Shown one piece after another: positions 1 through 5,425 of a stretch of DNA of 6,238 nucleotides. The DNA comes from an uncultured Bacillota bacterium. GTDB taxonomy: Bacteria; Bacillota; Clostridia; Tissierellales; Tissierellaceae. The translations under genes and the position numbers were made by a program. Under the pieces are notes generated by a model. That model saw nothing but the letters and a program-made list of their open reading frames with translations, was not told where the DNA came from and made no database searches. Location of the stretch: assembly GCA_937951995.1 (NCBI GenBank), contig CALGAG010000246.1:1-6238 (forward strand), in the 5' to 3' direction. Position 1 is the first letter of the stretch. Each line of letters opens with the position of its first letter.

Positions 1-17
1 CATAAAATCTCCCCTTT
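1..17 (-). promoter_or_regulatory. Ribosome binding site and start codon of a gene that runs off the left edge
   Basis: Read on the minus strand, the last three bases of the window are an ATG (3-1). They are preceded by AAAGGGGAG with a 5-base spacer (ATTTT), which is a good Shine-Dalgarno and start arrangement like those of the other genes here. Only the start codon is inside the window, so nothing can be said about the product. The promoter region just upstream carries a Fur box, which suggests an iron-regulated gene. The call rests on the SD plus the ATG alone; without the codons that follow, it remains an inference. Confidence 0.6.
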
Positions 18-19
18 AT

Positions 20-51
20 CTATATTAATCTAATGTTCTCTATTAATATAG
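20..51. repeat. 10-bp perfect inverted repeat, AT-rich
   Basis: The arms ctatattaat (20-29) and attaatatag (42-51) are perfect reverse complements separated by 12 bases. The repeat lies between the Fur box and the start codon of the off-window gene. Its right arm contains the candidate -10 element, and the left arm would be in the 5' leader. It could be an operator for a dimeric repressor or a weak leader hairpin. With only A/T pairs except at the ends, chance in an AT-rich region is also possible. Confidence 0.4.
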
Positions 52-74
52 CTACCCAGCTTAGTTATTGATAA
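45..74 (-). promoter_or_regulatory. Candidate sigma-A promoter of the off-window left gene
   Basis: On the minus strand a -35 like TTATCA (74-69; 4 of 6 matches to TTGACA) is separated by 18 bases from TATATT (50-45; 5 of 6 matches to TATAAT). This would place the transcript start near position 38, leaving a leader of roughly 35 bases before the ATG at 3. The -35 hexamer is the right half of the Fur box at 69-83, the usual geometry for Fur repression. It was assigned by eye. Confidence 0.5.
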
Positions 75-83
75 ACATTATCA
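69..83. promoter_or_regulatory. Fur box (7-1-7 type), near-perfect
   Basis: TGATAAACATTATCA matches the Bacillus-type Fur consensus TGATAATNATTATCA at 13 of its 14 specified positions. The outer six bases on each side form a perfect inverted repeat. The related PerR (TTATAA arms) and Zur (TCGTAA arms) consensus boxes fit less well, because the G/C at the second base from each end is the Fur signature. It overlaps the candidate -35 of the gene starting at 3, so iron-loaded Fur would be expected to repress that gene. The function is inferred from the motif. Confidence 0.65.
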
Positions 84-85
84 TT

Positions 86-100
86 TAATAAACATTATCC
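86..100. promoter_or_regulatory. Second, degenerate Fur-like box
   Basis: The 12-base word ATAAACATTATC occurs at 71-82 and again at 88-99, 17 bases apart. The second copy, centred at 93, matches the Fur consensus at 11 of 14 positions. Tandem boxes of unequal strength are common at Fur promoters, so this may be an auxiliary site. It begins only 6 bases beyond the stop codon of the hydrolase gene. Confidence 0.4.
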
Positions 101-105
101 CGTTT

Positions 106-1050
106 CTAGTCATTGATAAACTGAATTATTTCAGGCATCAGGTCCGGATGGAGCTCAAGGTCAGGATCCCTGTAGGTTTCAAGATTTCCCTCCATATCCT
201 TTGGAGCATCCTTTAGAATGTGGTTCATGCCAGATATGAGGACGGGCTTTGTACCCGCTGCCTGTGAAAGAATCATTGCATCATTAACAGTGACCTGTAC
301 ATCATTATCACCTTGGACAACAAGGACCGGCGATGTAATTTCTCCATAGACCTCCGAGGGGTCATATCTGAACCAGGATACAAGATAGGGCTGGATGCTA
401 TCCCTGAAGAGTGATTGCAGGACCTCAGGCACGTTGTCTACAAGTCTCCCCTGCTCAAGCTCCCCTATGATGGGATTGGTCATGGATGTTATTTCCTCAG
501 GCTGTCCTGACAGCTGCCTTCTCAAGGTATCAGATGCCCTCTCTCCAACTCCTGCCAGGGATACAAAGCCCGCAACTTCCTTCTGGGCTGCAGCTGCAGC
601 TGAGATCAGCGCCCCTTCACTGTGACCAATCAGATATATTTCGCTGAATCTTTCGTCCTGCTCAGCCTTTTCAATCCACAAAATCATATCGTTTACATAA
701 TCCTCAAATACAAGGTCCTCTTCCCTTTCTATCAAGGACATGGACTTGGCGATTCCCCTCTTGTCAAAACGCAGGGATGCAATTCCAGCCTGGGCCAGGT
801 CTTCTGCCACCATCTTAAGACTATTGTTGTCCCCTGCGATAGCACTGTTACCGTCCCTATCAGTTGGGCCAGACCCCTGATGAATTATTGCAAGCTTAAA
901 TGGTCCTTCTCCCTCAGGGAGCATCAGTGACCCTTTGATCTCACCTTCCGCAACCTCCAGGTTATAGTCCTCCTCTGGAAGCCCCCCTTCTCCACAGCCA
1001 CCAAGCAAAAATAATGCTGCTACCATAATTATAATCAAACCCTTTCTCAT
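106..1050 (-). CDS. Alpha/beta hydrolase lipoprotein
   Basis: This 314-residue secreted serine hydrolase resembles the dienelactone hydrolase/acyl-peptidase-like group (COG1073 type). The N terminus (MRKG, then a hydrophobic stretch to residue 16) ends in a lipobox LGGC with Cys19, so the mature protein should be lipid-anchored on the outer face of the membrane. The catalytic set is visible: a nucleophile elbow GHSEG with Ser144, an acid at Asp248 or Asp250 (QGDNDVQ), and His277 (GMNHILK). An oxyanion-hole-like HQGSGPTDRDG lies at 57-67. The strong SD AAGGGGG, 7 bases before the ATG, supports the start. It follows tnaA by 58 bp, with a hairpin between, and could share its transcript. The substrate cannot be told from sequence; an esterase or peptidase-like activity is most likely. 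No terminator is visible after its stop. Confidence 0.88.
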   Translation of the reverse strand: MRKGLIIIMVAALFLLGGCGEGGLPEEDYNLEVAEGEIKGSLMLPEGEGPFKLAIIHQGSGPTDRDGNSAIAGDNNSLKMVAEDLAQAGIASLRFDKRGIAKSMSLIEREEDLVFEDYVNDMILWIEKAEQDERFSEIYLIGHSEGALISAAAAAQKEVAGFVSLAGVGERASDTLRRQLSGQPEEITSMTNPIIGELEQGRLVDNVPEVLQSLFRDSIQPYLVSWFRYDPSEVYGEITSPVLVVQGDNDVQVTVNDAMILSQAAGTKPVLISGMNHILKDAPKDMEGNLETYRDPDLELHPDLMPEIIQFIND

Positions 1051-1072
1051 GAGTTTTCCCCCTTACATAGAT

Positions 1073-1102
1073 AGGACAGGAGAGCCTTTACTCTCCTGTC
1101 CT
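1073..1102. repeat. 12-bp perfect hairpin between tnaA and the hydrolase gene
   Basis: The arms aggacaggagag (1073-1084) and ctctcctgtcct (1091-1102) pair perfectly around a 6-base loop. It starts 6 bases after the tnaA stop codon in transcript direction. The base of the stem lies 8 bases before the AAGGGGG ribosome binding site of the hydrolase. On neither strand is the stem followed by a run of T, so it is not a canonical intrinsic terminator. A 3'-end stabiliser or processing site that sets tnaA against hydrolase expression, or a partial terminator, are the likelier roles. Confidence 0.75.
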
Positions 1103-1108
1103 CAACTC

Positions 1109-2485
1109 CTAAAGTGGCTTAAGCTTTGCAGTGAAGTGTCTCAGGACCTTAGGCTCCCAGGTTATTTCATAACCCTTTACCTGATCCTTCCTAGCCTTGA
1201 TCTCCTTTAGTGCCTCTACTATTACATCAAGGTGAGACTGGGTGTAAACCCTTCTTGGTACTGCAAGTCTTGTAAATTCAAATTGTGATTCTATCTGTTC
1301 TCCTGTGTCAGGGTCATTTCCCATCATGTATGAACCGATGTCACAGCTTCTAATCCCAGCTTCAATATAAAGCTCTATTGCCAGAGCCTGCCCTGGGAAC
1401 TCATGGTATGGAATATGTGGCAGCAGCTGCTTTGCATCCAGGAAGACAGCATGGCCTCCAACTGGTGACTGGTATGGTATTCCTTCCTCATCCAGCTTGC
1501 CAGCAAGGTATTCCATTTGACCTATTCTGTATCTTAGAAAGTCAACGCTTGTTCCTTCCTGAAGACCTATGGCCATTGCTTCTATATCCCTACCTGAAAG
1601 CCCTCCATAGGAAATGAAGCCTTCATAAGGTATGGTTCTTGCCTTAACCATTTCATACAGGTCTGGGTCATCCTTGACTCCTATAAGCCCTCCCATGTTG
1701 ATGATTGCATCCTTCTTTGCACTCATTGTGAATACATCAGCATAGCTGAACATTTCCTGGGCAATTTCCTTGATGGGCTTGTCCTTATAGCCTTCTTCCC
1801 TCATTTTTATAAAATATGCGTTTTCTGCATATCTGGCTGCATCAATGCAAACAGGAATACCATATGATTTGGCTATTTCAGAGGTCTCTCTTATGTTTTC
1901 CATTGAGACAGGCTGACCTCCAGCACTATTGTTGGTTACTGTTATAATGACCATGCCAACGTTTTCCGGACCATTCTCCTCAATCAGTTTCTTTAGTCTT
2001 ACATTGTCCATGTTTCCCTTGAAAGGATGGAAGTTTACTGTATCAAGAGCTTCAGGTATTACACAATCTATTGCCCTTGCTCCAGCTAGCTCCACATGGG
2101 CCCTTGTGGTATCAAAATGCATGTTGGATATTGCCACCTTGCCCTCATGAAGGAAAATTGGCATTACAACCTTCTCAGCAGCTCGTCCCTGGTGTACAGG
2201 TTGAAAATACTTGTAGCCAAATACATCCTTAGCAGATGCCATCAGATTCTTAAAGCTTCTGGAGCCTGAGTAGGCCTCATCTCCAACCATTATTCCAGCC
2301 CATTGGTCAGCGCTCATGGCGCCGGTCCCACTGTCTGTTAAAAGGTCAATGTAAACATCGTCTGAATCCAGGGCAAACACGTTGTAATTTGCCTCCTTTA
2401 TCTTTTCAATCCTTTCTTCTCTTGTCAAAATCTTGATCGGTTCTACCATCTTGATCTTAAACGGTTCAGCATAATACTTTGTCAT
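1109..2485 (-). CDS. tnaA: Tryptophanase (L-tryptophan indole-lyase)
   Basis: This cytosolic PLP enzyme cleaves L-tryptophan to indole, pyruvate and ammonia. At 458 residues it is a full-length member of the beta-eliminating lyase family. Visible residues are Tyr72 (GDEAYSG), Asp215 and Arg218 (CIDAAR), the PLP-binding Lys258 (MSAKKDA) and Arg406 for the substrate carboxylate. The close relative tyrosine phenol-lyase has Thr124, Arg381 and Phe448 around the ring pocket. This protein instead has Asp125 (HFDTTR), Ile383 (CDIGS) and His450 (VLRHFTAK), as in E. coli tryptophanase (Asp133, Ile396, His463). The C-terminal EPKVLRHFTAKLK is also nearly identical to the E. coli enzyme. The start is the ATG behind a strong AGGAGGGG SD. 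The HD gene ends 24 bp upstream, so the two are co-transcribed, and no TnaC leader fits in between. Confidence 0.95.
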   Translation of the reverse strand: MTKYYAEPFKIKMVEPIKILTREERIEKIKEANYNVFALDSDDVYIDLLTDSGTGAMSADQWAGIMVGDEAYSGSRSFKNLMASAKDVFGYKYFQPVHQGRAAEKVVMPIFLHEGKVAISNMHFDTTRAHVELAGARAIDCVIPEALDTVNFHPFKGNMDNVRLKKLIEENGPENVGMVIITVTNNSAGGQPVSMENIRETSEIAKSYGIPVCIDAARYAENAYFIKMREEGYKDKPIKEIAQEMFSYADVFTMSAKKDAIINMGGLIGVKDDPDLYEMVKARTIPYEGFISYGGLSGRDIEAMAIGLQEGTSVDFLRYRIGQMEYLAGKLDEEGIPYQSPVGGHAVFLDAKQLLPHIPYHEFPGQALAIELYIEAGIRSCDIGSYMMGNDPDTGEQIESQFEFTRLAVPRRVYTQSHLDVIVEALKEIKARKDQVKGYEITWEPKVLRHFTAKLKPL

Positions 2486-2509
2486 CTTTTCCCCTCCTGT
2501 TTTATATGA

Positions 2510-3088
2510 TTAAAGGTCTCCCTTCAGTCCGATTTCATCTGCCACTTTTCTCATTCCCATGATGGTTTCATGGATAACTTCCTTAAGGTCCATACCGAGC
2601 ATTTCCGCCCCCTCAGCTATAACATCCCTGTTCACGCCAGCTGCAAAGGACTTCTGTCCCCACTTCTTCTTGACTGACTTGGCTTCCATGTCCATTATTG
2701 ATTTGCTGGGTCTCATCAGGGCTGTAGCTGCCACCAATCCTGTAAGTTCATCTATTGTATAGATTACCTTTTCCATGGTTTCCCTGGGTTCAACATCTGT
2801 ACAAAGCTTCCAGCCATGGCTTAATACTCCTCTGATATAATCCTCAGGCCAGCCTTCCTCCTTTAGAATCTGCTCTGTTACCTTGCAGTGTTCCTCTGGA
2901 TACTTGTCGTAGTCCAGGTCGTGAATAAGACCTATTACACCCCATTTTTCAGGGTCCTCATTATACAGCTGGGCAAAGTGAACCATTGTTGCTTCAACTG
3001 CCAAGGCATGCTTGATTTGACTATCATTCTCAACATACTTCGTTAACAGCTCATATGCTTCCTCTCTTGTTGGCTTGTAATCTGACAC
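2510..3088 (-). CDS. HD-domain hydrolase (COG2316-like)
   Basis: This 192-residue soluble protein is a predicted metal-dependent phosphohydrolase. The metal-binding pattern is complete: His27 (IKHALAV), the His56-Asp57 pair (GLIHDLDYD), His67, His91 (LSHGW) and Asp113 (YTIDELTG). The conserved stretches RPSKSI and VKKKWGQKSFAAGVNR are, from memory of the family, typical of the small HD proteins widespread in clostridia, whose substrate is unknown. The start is a GTG at 3088 preceded by AGAAGGGA at suitable spacing; an ATG overlapping it at 3090 is in another frame. The gene sits 84 bp behind the kinase with its own promoter and 24 bp ahead of tnaA. That makes it the first gene of the tryptophanase operon, though the family itself gives no reason to expect a role in tryptophan breakdown. 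Confidence 0.88.
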   Translation of the reverse strand: MSDYKPTREEAYELLTKYVENDSQIKHALAVEATMVHFAQLYNEDPEKWGVIGLIHDLDYDKYPEEHCKVTEQILKEEGWPEDYIRGVLSHGWKLCTDVEPRETMEKVIYTIDELTGLVAATALMRPSKSIMDMEAKSVKKKWGQKSFAAGVNRDVIAEGAEMLGMDLKEVIHETIMGMRKVADEIGLKGDL

Positions 3089-3124
3089 ATAATCCCTTCT
3101 TTCTTTATTCTATTCTATTATCTT

Positions 3125-3153
3125 ATTTTACATAATTTTCTCACAAAAGACAA
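3125..3153 (-). promoter_or_regulatory. Sigma-A-type promoter of the HD-tnaA operon
   Basis: On the minus strand TTGTCT (3153-3148; 4 of 6 to TTGACA) and TAAAAT (3130-3125; 5 of 6 to TATAAT) are separated by exactly 17 bases. A transcript would start near 3118 and have a leader of about 30 bases before the GTG at 3088. It lies in the gap after the kinase stop codon, so the HD and tnaA genes can be expressed independently of the two-component pair. Readthrough from the kinase is still possible because no strong terminator is present. Confidence 0.6.
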
Positions 3154-3172
3154 GAACTCCTTGTTCATTACT

Positions 3173-4597
3173 TCAGTTTCTTGGGATTTCAAACCAGAAT
3201 AGGCTACCCTCTCCCAGGCTGCTTTCCACACCCAACTGGCCCTGGTGGGCAAGGATTATTGACTTTACCAAGGAAAGGCCTATGCCAGAGCCAGCCTTGT
3301 TTCTGGTATGGCTCTTGCCACATCTGTAGTATCTATCCCAGATATAATCCAACTCGCCCTCTTCAATTCCCTGTCCAAAGTCCCTAATTGAAAATCTGAC
3401 ATGGTCCTCCTGTCCGTGGACCTGGATGATGATCCGTTTGTCATCAAGTGAATAGTTGATTCCGTTGTTGACCAGATTGTATACAGCCTGTGAAAGCTTG
3501 CGCCTGTCACCTTTAACCCTTGTGTCACCGCTTGAACTTACCCTAATCTCGTAGCCTTCATGGTCCATAAAGTAGCTGAACCGGCGGACTACCTCCTCAG
3601 CCTCAGATAGGAGGTCCATCTCCTCCATCTTAAGCTCCCTTAGCTCTGACTGTATCTTGGTCAGGTCAAGCATATCATCTACCAATTTGCCAAGTTTATC
3701 AGCCTCTTGTATTATTGTGTTCATATGGTCATTTCTTTTTTCCGGATTCTCGCCGGAAATATCCCTGACCATTTCACCATAGGACTTGATCACTGTCAGT
3801 GGAGTCTTAAGGTCATGGGTAACATTTGCAATGAAGTCCCTTCTAAGGTCCTCGCTTTTCTTTAGCTCCTTTGTTGCCTGGTCCAGAGTATCGGCCAGAT
3901 TGTCAATCTCAAGATAGTCACCCTTTTTAAAAACCACATCATACCTTCCCTCACCCAGACCCTTTGCGCTCTTTGTTATGCTTGCAATTGGCTCTGATAG
4001 TCTTCTTGAAAGAAAGAGGGACAGCCCCATTGAAAGGGTCAGAGCGATCAAAGTTATGATCATCAGCTGGTTTTTCAATACATTGACTGTTGAATCAATT
4101 GGTTCAAGGATAGTGTTTATGAACAGGAAGTAATTTGGACCGTCGCTGTTTTCAAGTATTCCTCCATACACAATGGTCTCGGCATCCAGGTTCTCATGCC
4201 CTCTGGTGTAGACTGTGTACCCTTCCTCTGCCATGTATAGCTGATTCAAGAATTCCGAAAAGGCAGACTCCTGAAGTCGCGGTCTTCTAACAAGGTCCAC
4301 TATATCCAAAGGGAAAACAACACTTCCCCTTTGATCAAGAATATGAATGACAATACCTTCAGCAAAGGATTTGTTCAAAAGCTCCTGGTCAAAACTCGCT
4401 GTTCCGTATAGTGAAACCAGCTCATTGCCGATCTTCTTGATTTCATTGGTCTTCATGGTCTTGTAAAAGCTATTTATAAAGACAATCTGAAGAAGCCACA
4501 ATATAACCATTATTATTGCGGCAAAAATCATGAAGTATGTCCATAGCTTAAAATTGAGAGACTTTACTCCCAGGTTTCTTTTCATATCATCACTCAT
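3173..4597 (-). CDS. Membrane sensor histidine kinase
   Basis: This is a 474-residue class I histidine kinase that pairs with the response regulator encoded just upstream. Its parts in order are TM1 at about 20-42, an extracytoplasmic sensor of about 130 residues, TM2 at about 177-197, HAMP at about 198-249, a dimerisation helix with phospho-acceptor His261 (NVTHDLKTPLT), and an ATPase domain. The ATPase shows the N box with Asn374 and Asn378 (NLVNNGINY), G1 (DFGQGI, 406-411) and G2 (GSGIGL, 436-441). No PAS domain is seen, so the signal is probably sensed outside the cell; I do not recognise the sensor fold. I chose the ATG at 4597, which overlaps the regulator's stop by 8 bases (ATGAGTGA) and suggests translational coupling. 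A TTG at 4609, 8 bases after an AGG, would add four residues. Confidence 0.94.
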   Translation of the reverse strand: MSDDMKRNLGVKSLNFKLWTYFMIFAAIIMVILWLLQIVFINSFYKTMKTNEIKKIGNELVSLYGTASFDQELLNKSFAEGIVIHILDQRGSVVFPLDIVDLVRRPRLQESAFSEFLNQLYMAEEGYTVYTRGHENLDAETIVYGGILENSDGPNYFLFINTILEPIDSTVNVLKNQLMIITLIALTLSMGLSLFLSRRLSEPIASITKSAKGLGEGRYDVVFKKGDYLEIDNLADTLDQATKELKKSEDLRRDFIANVTHDLKTPLTVIKSYGEMVRDISGENPEKRNDHMNTIIQEADKLGKLVDDMLDLTKIQSELRELKMEEMDLLSEAEEVVRRFSYFMDHEGYEIRVSSSGDTRVKGDRRKLSQAVYNLVNNGINYSLDDKRIIIQVHGQEDHVRFSIRDFGQGIEEGELDYIWDRYYRCGKSHTRNKAGSGIGLSLVKSIILAHQGQLGVESSLGEGSLFWFEIPRN

Positions 4598-5264
4598 TTC
4601 CAAACTCAAACTTGTAACCTACGCCCCTCATGGTCACTATATAGTCCCTGTAGGGTCCCAGACTGCTTCTAAGCATCTTTATATGGGTGTCTATGGTCCT
4701 GTCATCACCATAGAAGTCATAGCCCCAGATATCCCGCAGAAGCTGTTCCCGGCTTAGTGCCCTGTTTTTATTCTGGATCATATATACAAGCAGTTCATAC
4801 TCCTTGGGAGTCATGTCAACCTTCCTGTCATCAACATAGACATTTCTCCCATCACGGTCTATCCTTAGTCCATTAAACTCCACCTGGTCTCTACTTTCTC
4901 TTCCTTTTTGACGGCTTATTATGGCATTGATTCTGGCCATCAGTTCTTTGGGTGAGAAGGGCTTTGTCACGTAATCGTCAATTCCAAGCTCAAAGCCAAA
5001 GAGCTTGTCGTACTCCTCACCCCTTGCGGATAGCATCAGAACGGGGGTGTTGGAAAATTTTCTTATCTCCTTTACAGCCGAAAACCCATCAAGCCTTGGC
5101 ATCATTATATCCATGACAATTATGCTGAATTCATCCTCCCTGCACATATTCACAGCCTGTATTCCATCCTGGGCCTCATAGACCTTGTGCCCGTTGAATT
5201 CACCGTATTCCCTTACTACCTCCCTGATTTTATCTTCATCATCAACAACAAGGATTCTGTACAT
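4590..5264 (-). CDS. OmpR/PhoB-family response regulator
   Basis: This 224-residue transcription factor is phosphorylated by the neighbouring kinase. The receiver domain (1-118) has the acidic pair Asp8-Asp9, phospho-acceptor Asp52 (VMDIMMP), Ser79, Tyr98 and Lys101 (YVTKPF), so it should be fully competent. A winged-helix DNA-binding domain follows at about 128-222, with recognition-helix sequence DDRTIDTHIKMLRSSL and the wing hairpin MRGVGYKFE. The ATG at 5264 is preceded by GAGGTGG at ideal spacing. Its upstream region contains an 11-bp-period direct repeat of the kind bound by this family, so autoregulation is plausible. The subfamily is clear, but the regulon cannot be named from sequence. 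Confidence 0.95.
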   Translation of the reverse strand: MYRILVVDDEDKIREVVREYGEFNGHKVYEAQDGIQAVNMCREDEFSIIVMDIMMPRLDGFSAVKEIRKFSNTPVLMLSARGEEYDKLFGFELGIDDYVTKPFSPKELMARINAIISRQKGRESRDQVEFNGLRIDRDGRNVYVDDRKVDMTPKEYELLVYMIQNKNRALSREQLLRDIWGYDFYGDDRTIDTHIKMLRSSLGPYRDYIVTMRGVGYKFEFGNE

Positions 5265-5296
5265 TTTACCACCTCTTGTTTCATTTTATTACATTT

Positions 5297-5314
5297 ATGT
5301 GAAGTCCATGTGAA
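5297..5314. promoter_or_regulatory. 11-bp-period direct repeat, candidate response-regulator site
   Basis: The word ATGTGAA occurs at 5297-5303 and 5308-5314, which on the coding strand reads TTCACAT-GGAC-TTCACAT. Two TTCACA half-sites with a 5-base spacer match the head-to-tail layout used by PhoB/PhoP-type regulators (for example the TTAACA-N5 repeats of Bacillus PhoP). It lies about 33-50 bases before the response regulator start. The repeat is certain; the binding protein is inferred, with the adjacent regulator the obvious candidate. Confidence 0.5.
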
Positions 5315-5342
5315 ATCTTATCTTTTTATTGTCCACAAGCAA
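5315..5342 (-). promoter_or_regulatory. Weak candidate promoter of the two-component operon
   Basis: On the minus strand TTGCTT (5342-5337) and TAAGAT (5320-5315) are separated by 16 bases, with 3 and 4 matches to the sigma-A hexamers. A transcript would start near 5308, inside the direct repeat. An alternative uses the TTCACA at 5314-5309 as a -35 (5 of 6) with TAATAA 17 bases later, giving a very short leader. A promoter must lie in this gap because a terminator precedes it, but its exact position is uncertain. Confidence 0.3.
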
Positions 5343-5344
5343 GT

Positions 5345-5374
5345 TTTAATTGAGGTGTGTTCCCCTCAATTAAA
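5345..5374. repeat. 11-bp perfect inverted repeat upstream of the two-component operon
   Basis: The arms tttaattgagg (5345-5355) and cctcaattaaa (5364-5374) are perfect reverse complements around an 8-base spacer. Neither strand has a T run after it, so it is not a canonical terminator. It lies between the terminator of the cobalamin-binding regulator gene and the candidate promoter of the response regulator. That position suits an operator for a dimeric repressor; an XRE-type protein is encoded next door. Confidence 0.55.
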
Positions 5375-5389
5375 TAATAGCAAATCCTC

Positions 5390-5425
5390 AAAAAAGAAAC
5401 AACAGACTCATAATTCGAGCCTGTT
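5390..5425 (-). terminator. Rho-independent terminator of the XRE-cobalamin regulator gene
   Basis: On the minus strand AACAGGCTC and GAGTCTGTT form a 9-bp stem (one G-U pair) around a 7-base loop, at 5425-5417 and 5409-5401. This is followed by GTTTCTTTTTT (5400-5390). The stem begins in the first base of the stop-codon complement at 5425, so termination comes immediately after the gene and isolates the two-component operon from it. Confidence 0.85.

Noticed and set aside
67..121. Repeated word attgataaac at 67-76 and 112-121 as a third Fur-like copy
   Set aside because: The second occurrence lies in the hydrolase coding end and lacks the matching right half-site, so it is probably chance.
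1109..2485. Tyrosine phenol-lyase identity
   Set aside because: The three ring-pocket residues (Asp125, Ile383, His450) match tryptophanase instead.
2486..2509. TnaC-like leader peptide before tnaA
   Set aside because: The gap to the HD gene is only 24 bases and holds just an SD; there is no room for a leader peptide with its Trp codon.
3088..3090. ATG start for the HD gene
   Set aside because: This ATG is out of frame; the HD frame begins with the GTG at 3088-3086.
3145..3164. Possible terminator after the kinase (acaag / cttgt stem, then CTTTT)
   Set aside because: The stem is only 5 bp and the T run only 4, so it is too weak to call; it also overlaps the -35 of the HD-tnaA promoter.
3280..3528. 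A second minus-strand frame of 82 codons inside the kinase ATPase region
   Set aside because: It overlaps the well-supported kinase in another frame and has no domain or RBS of its own.
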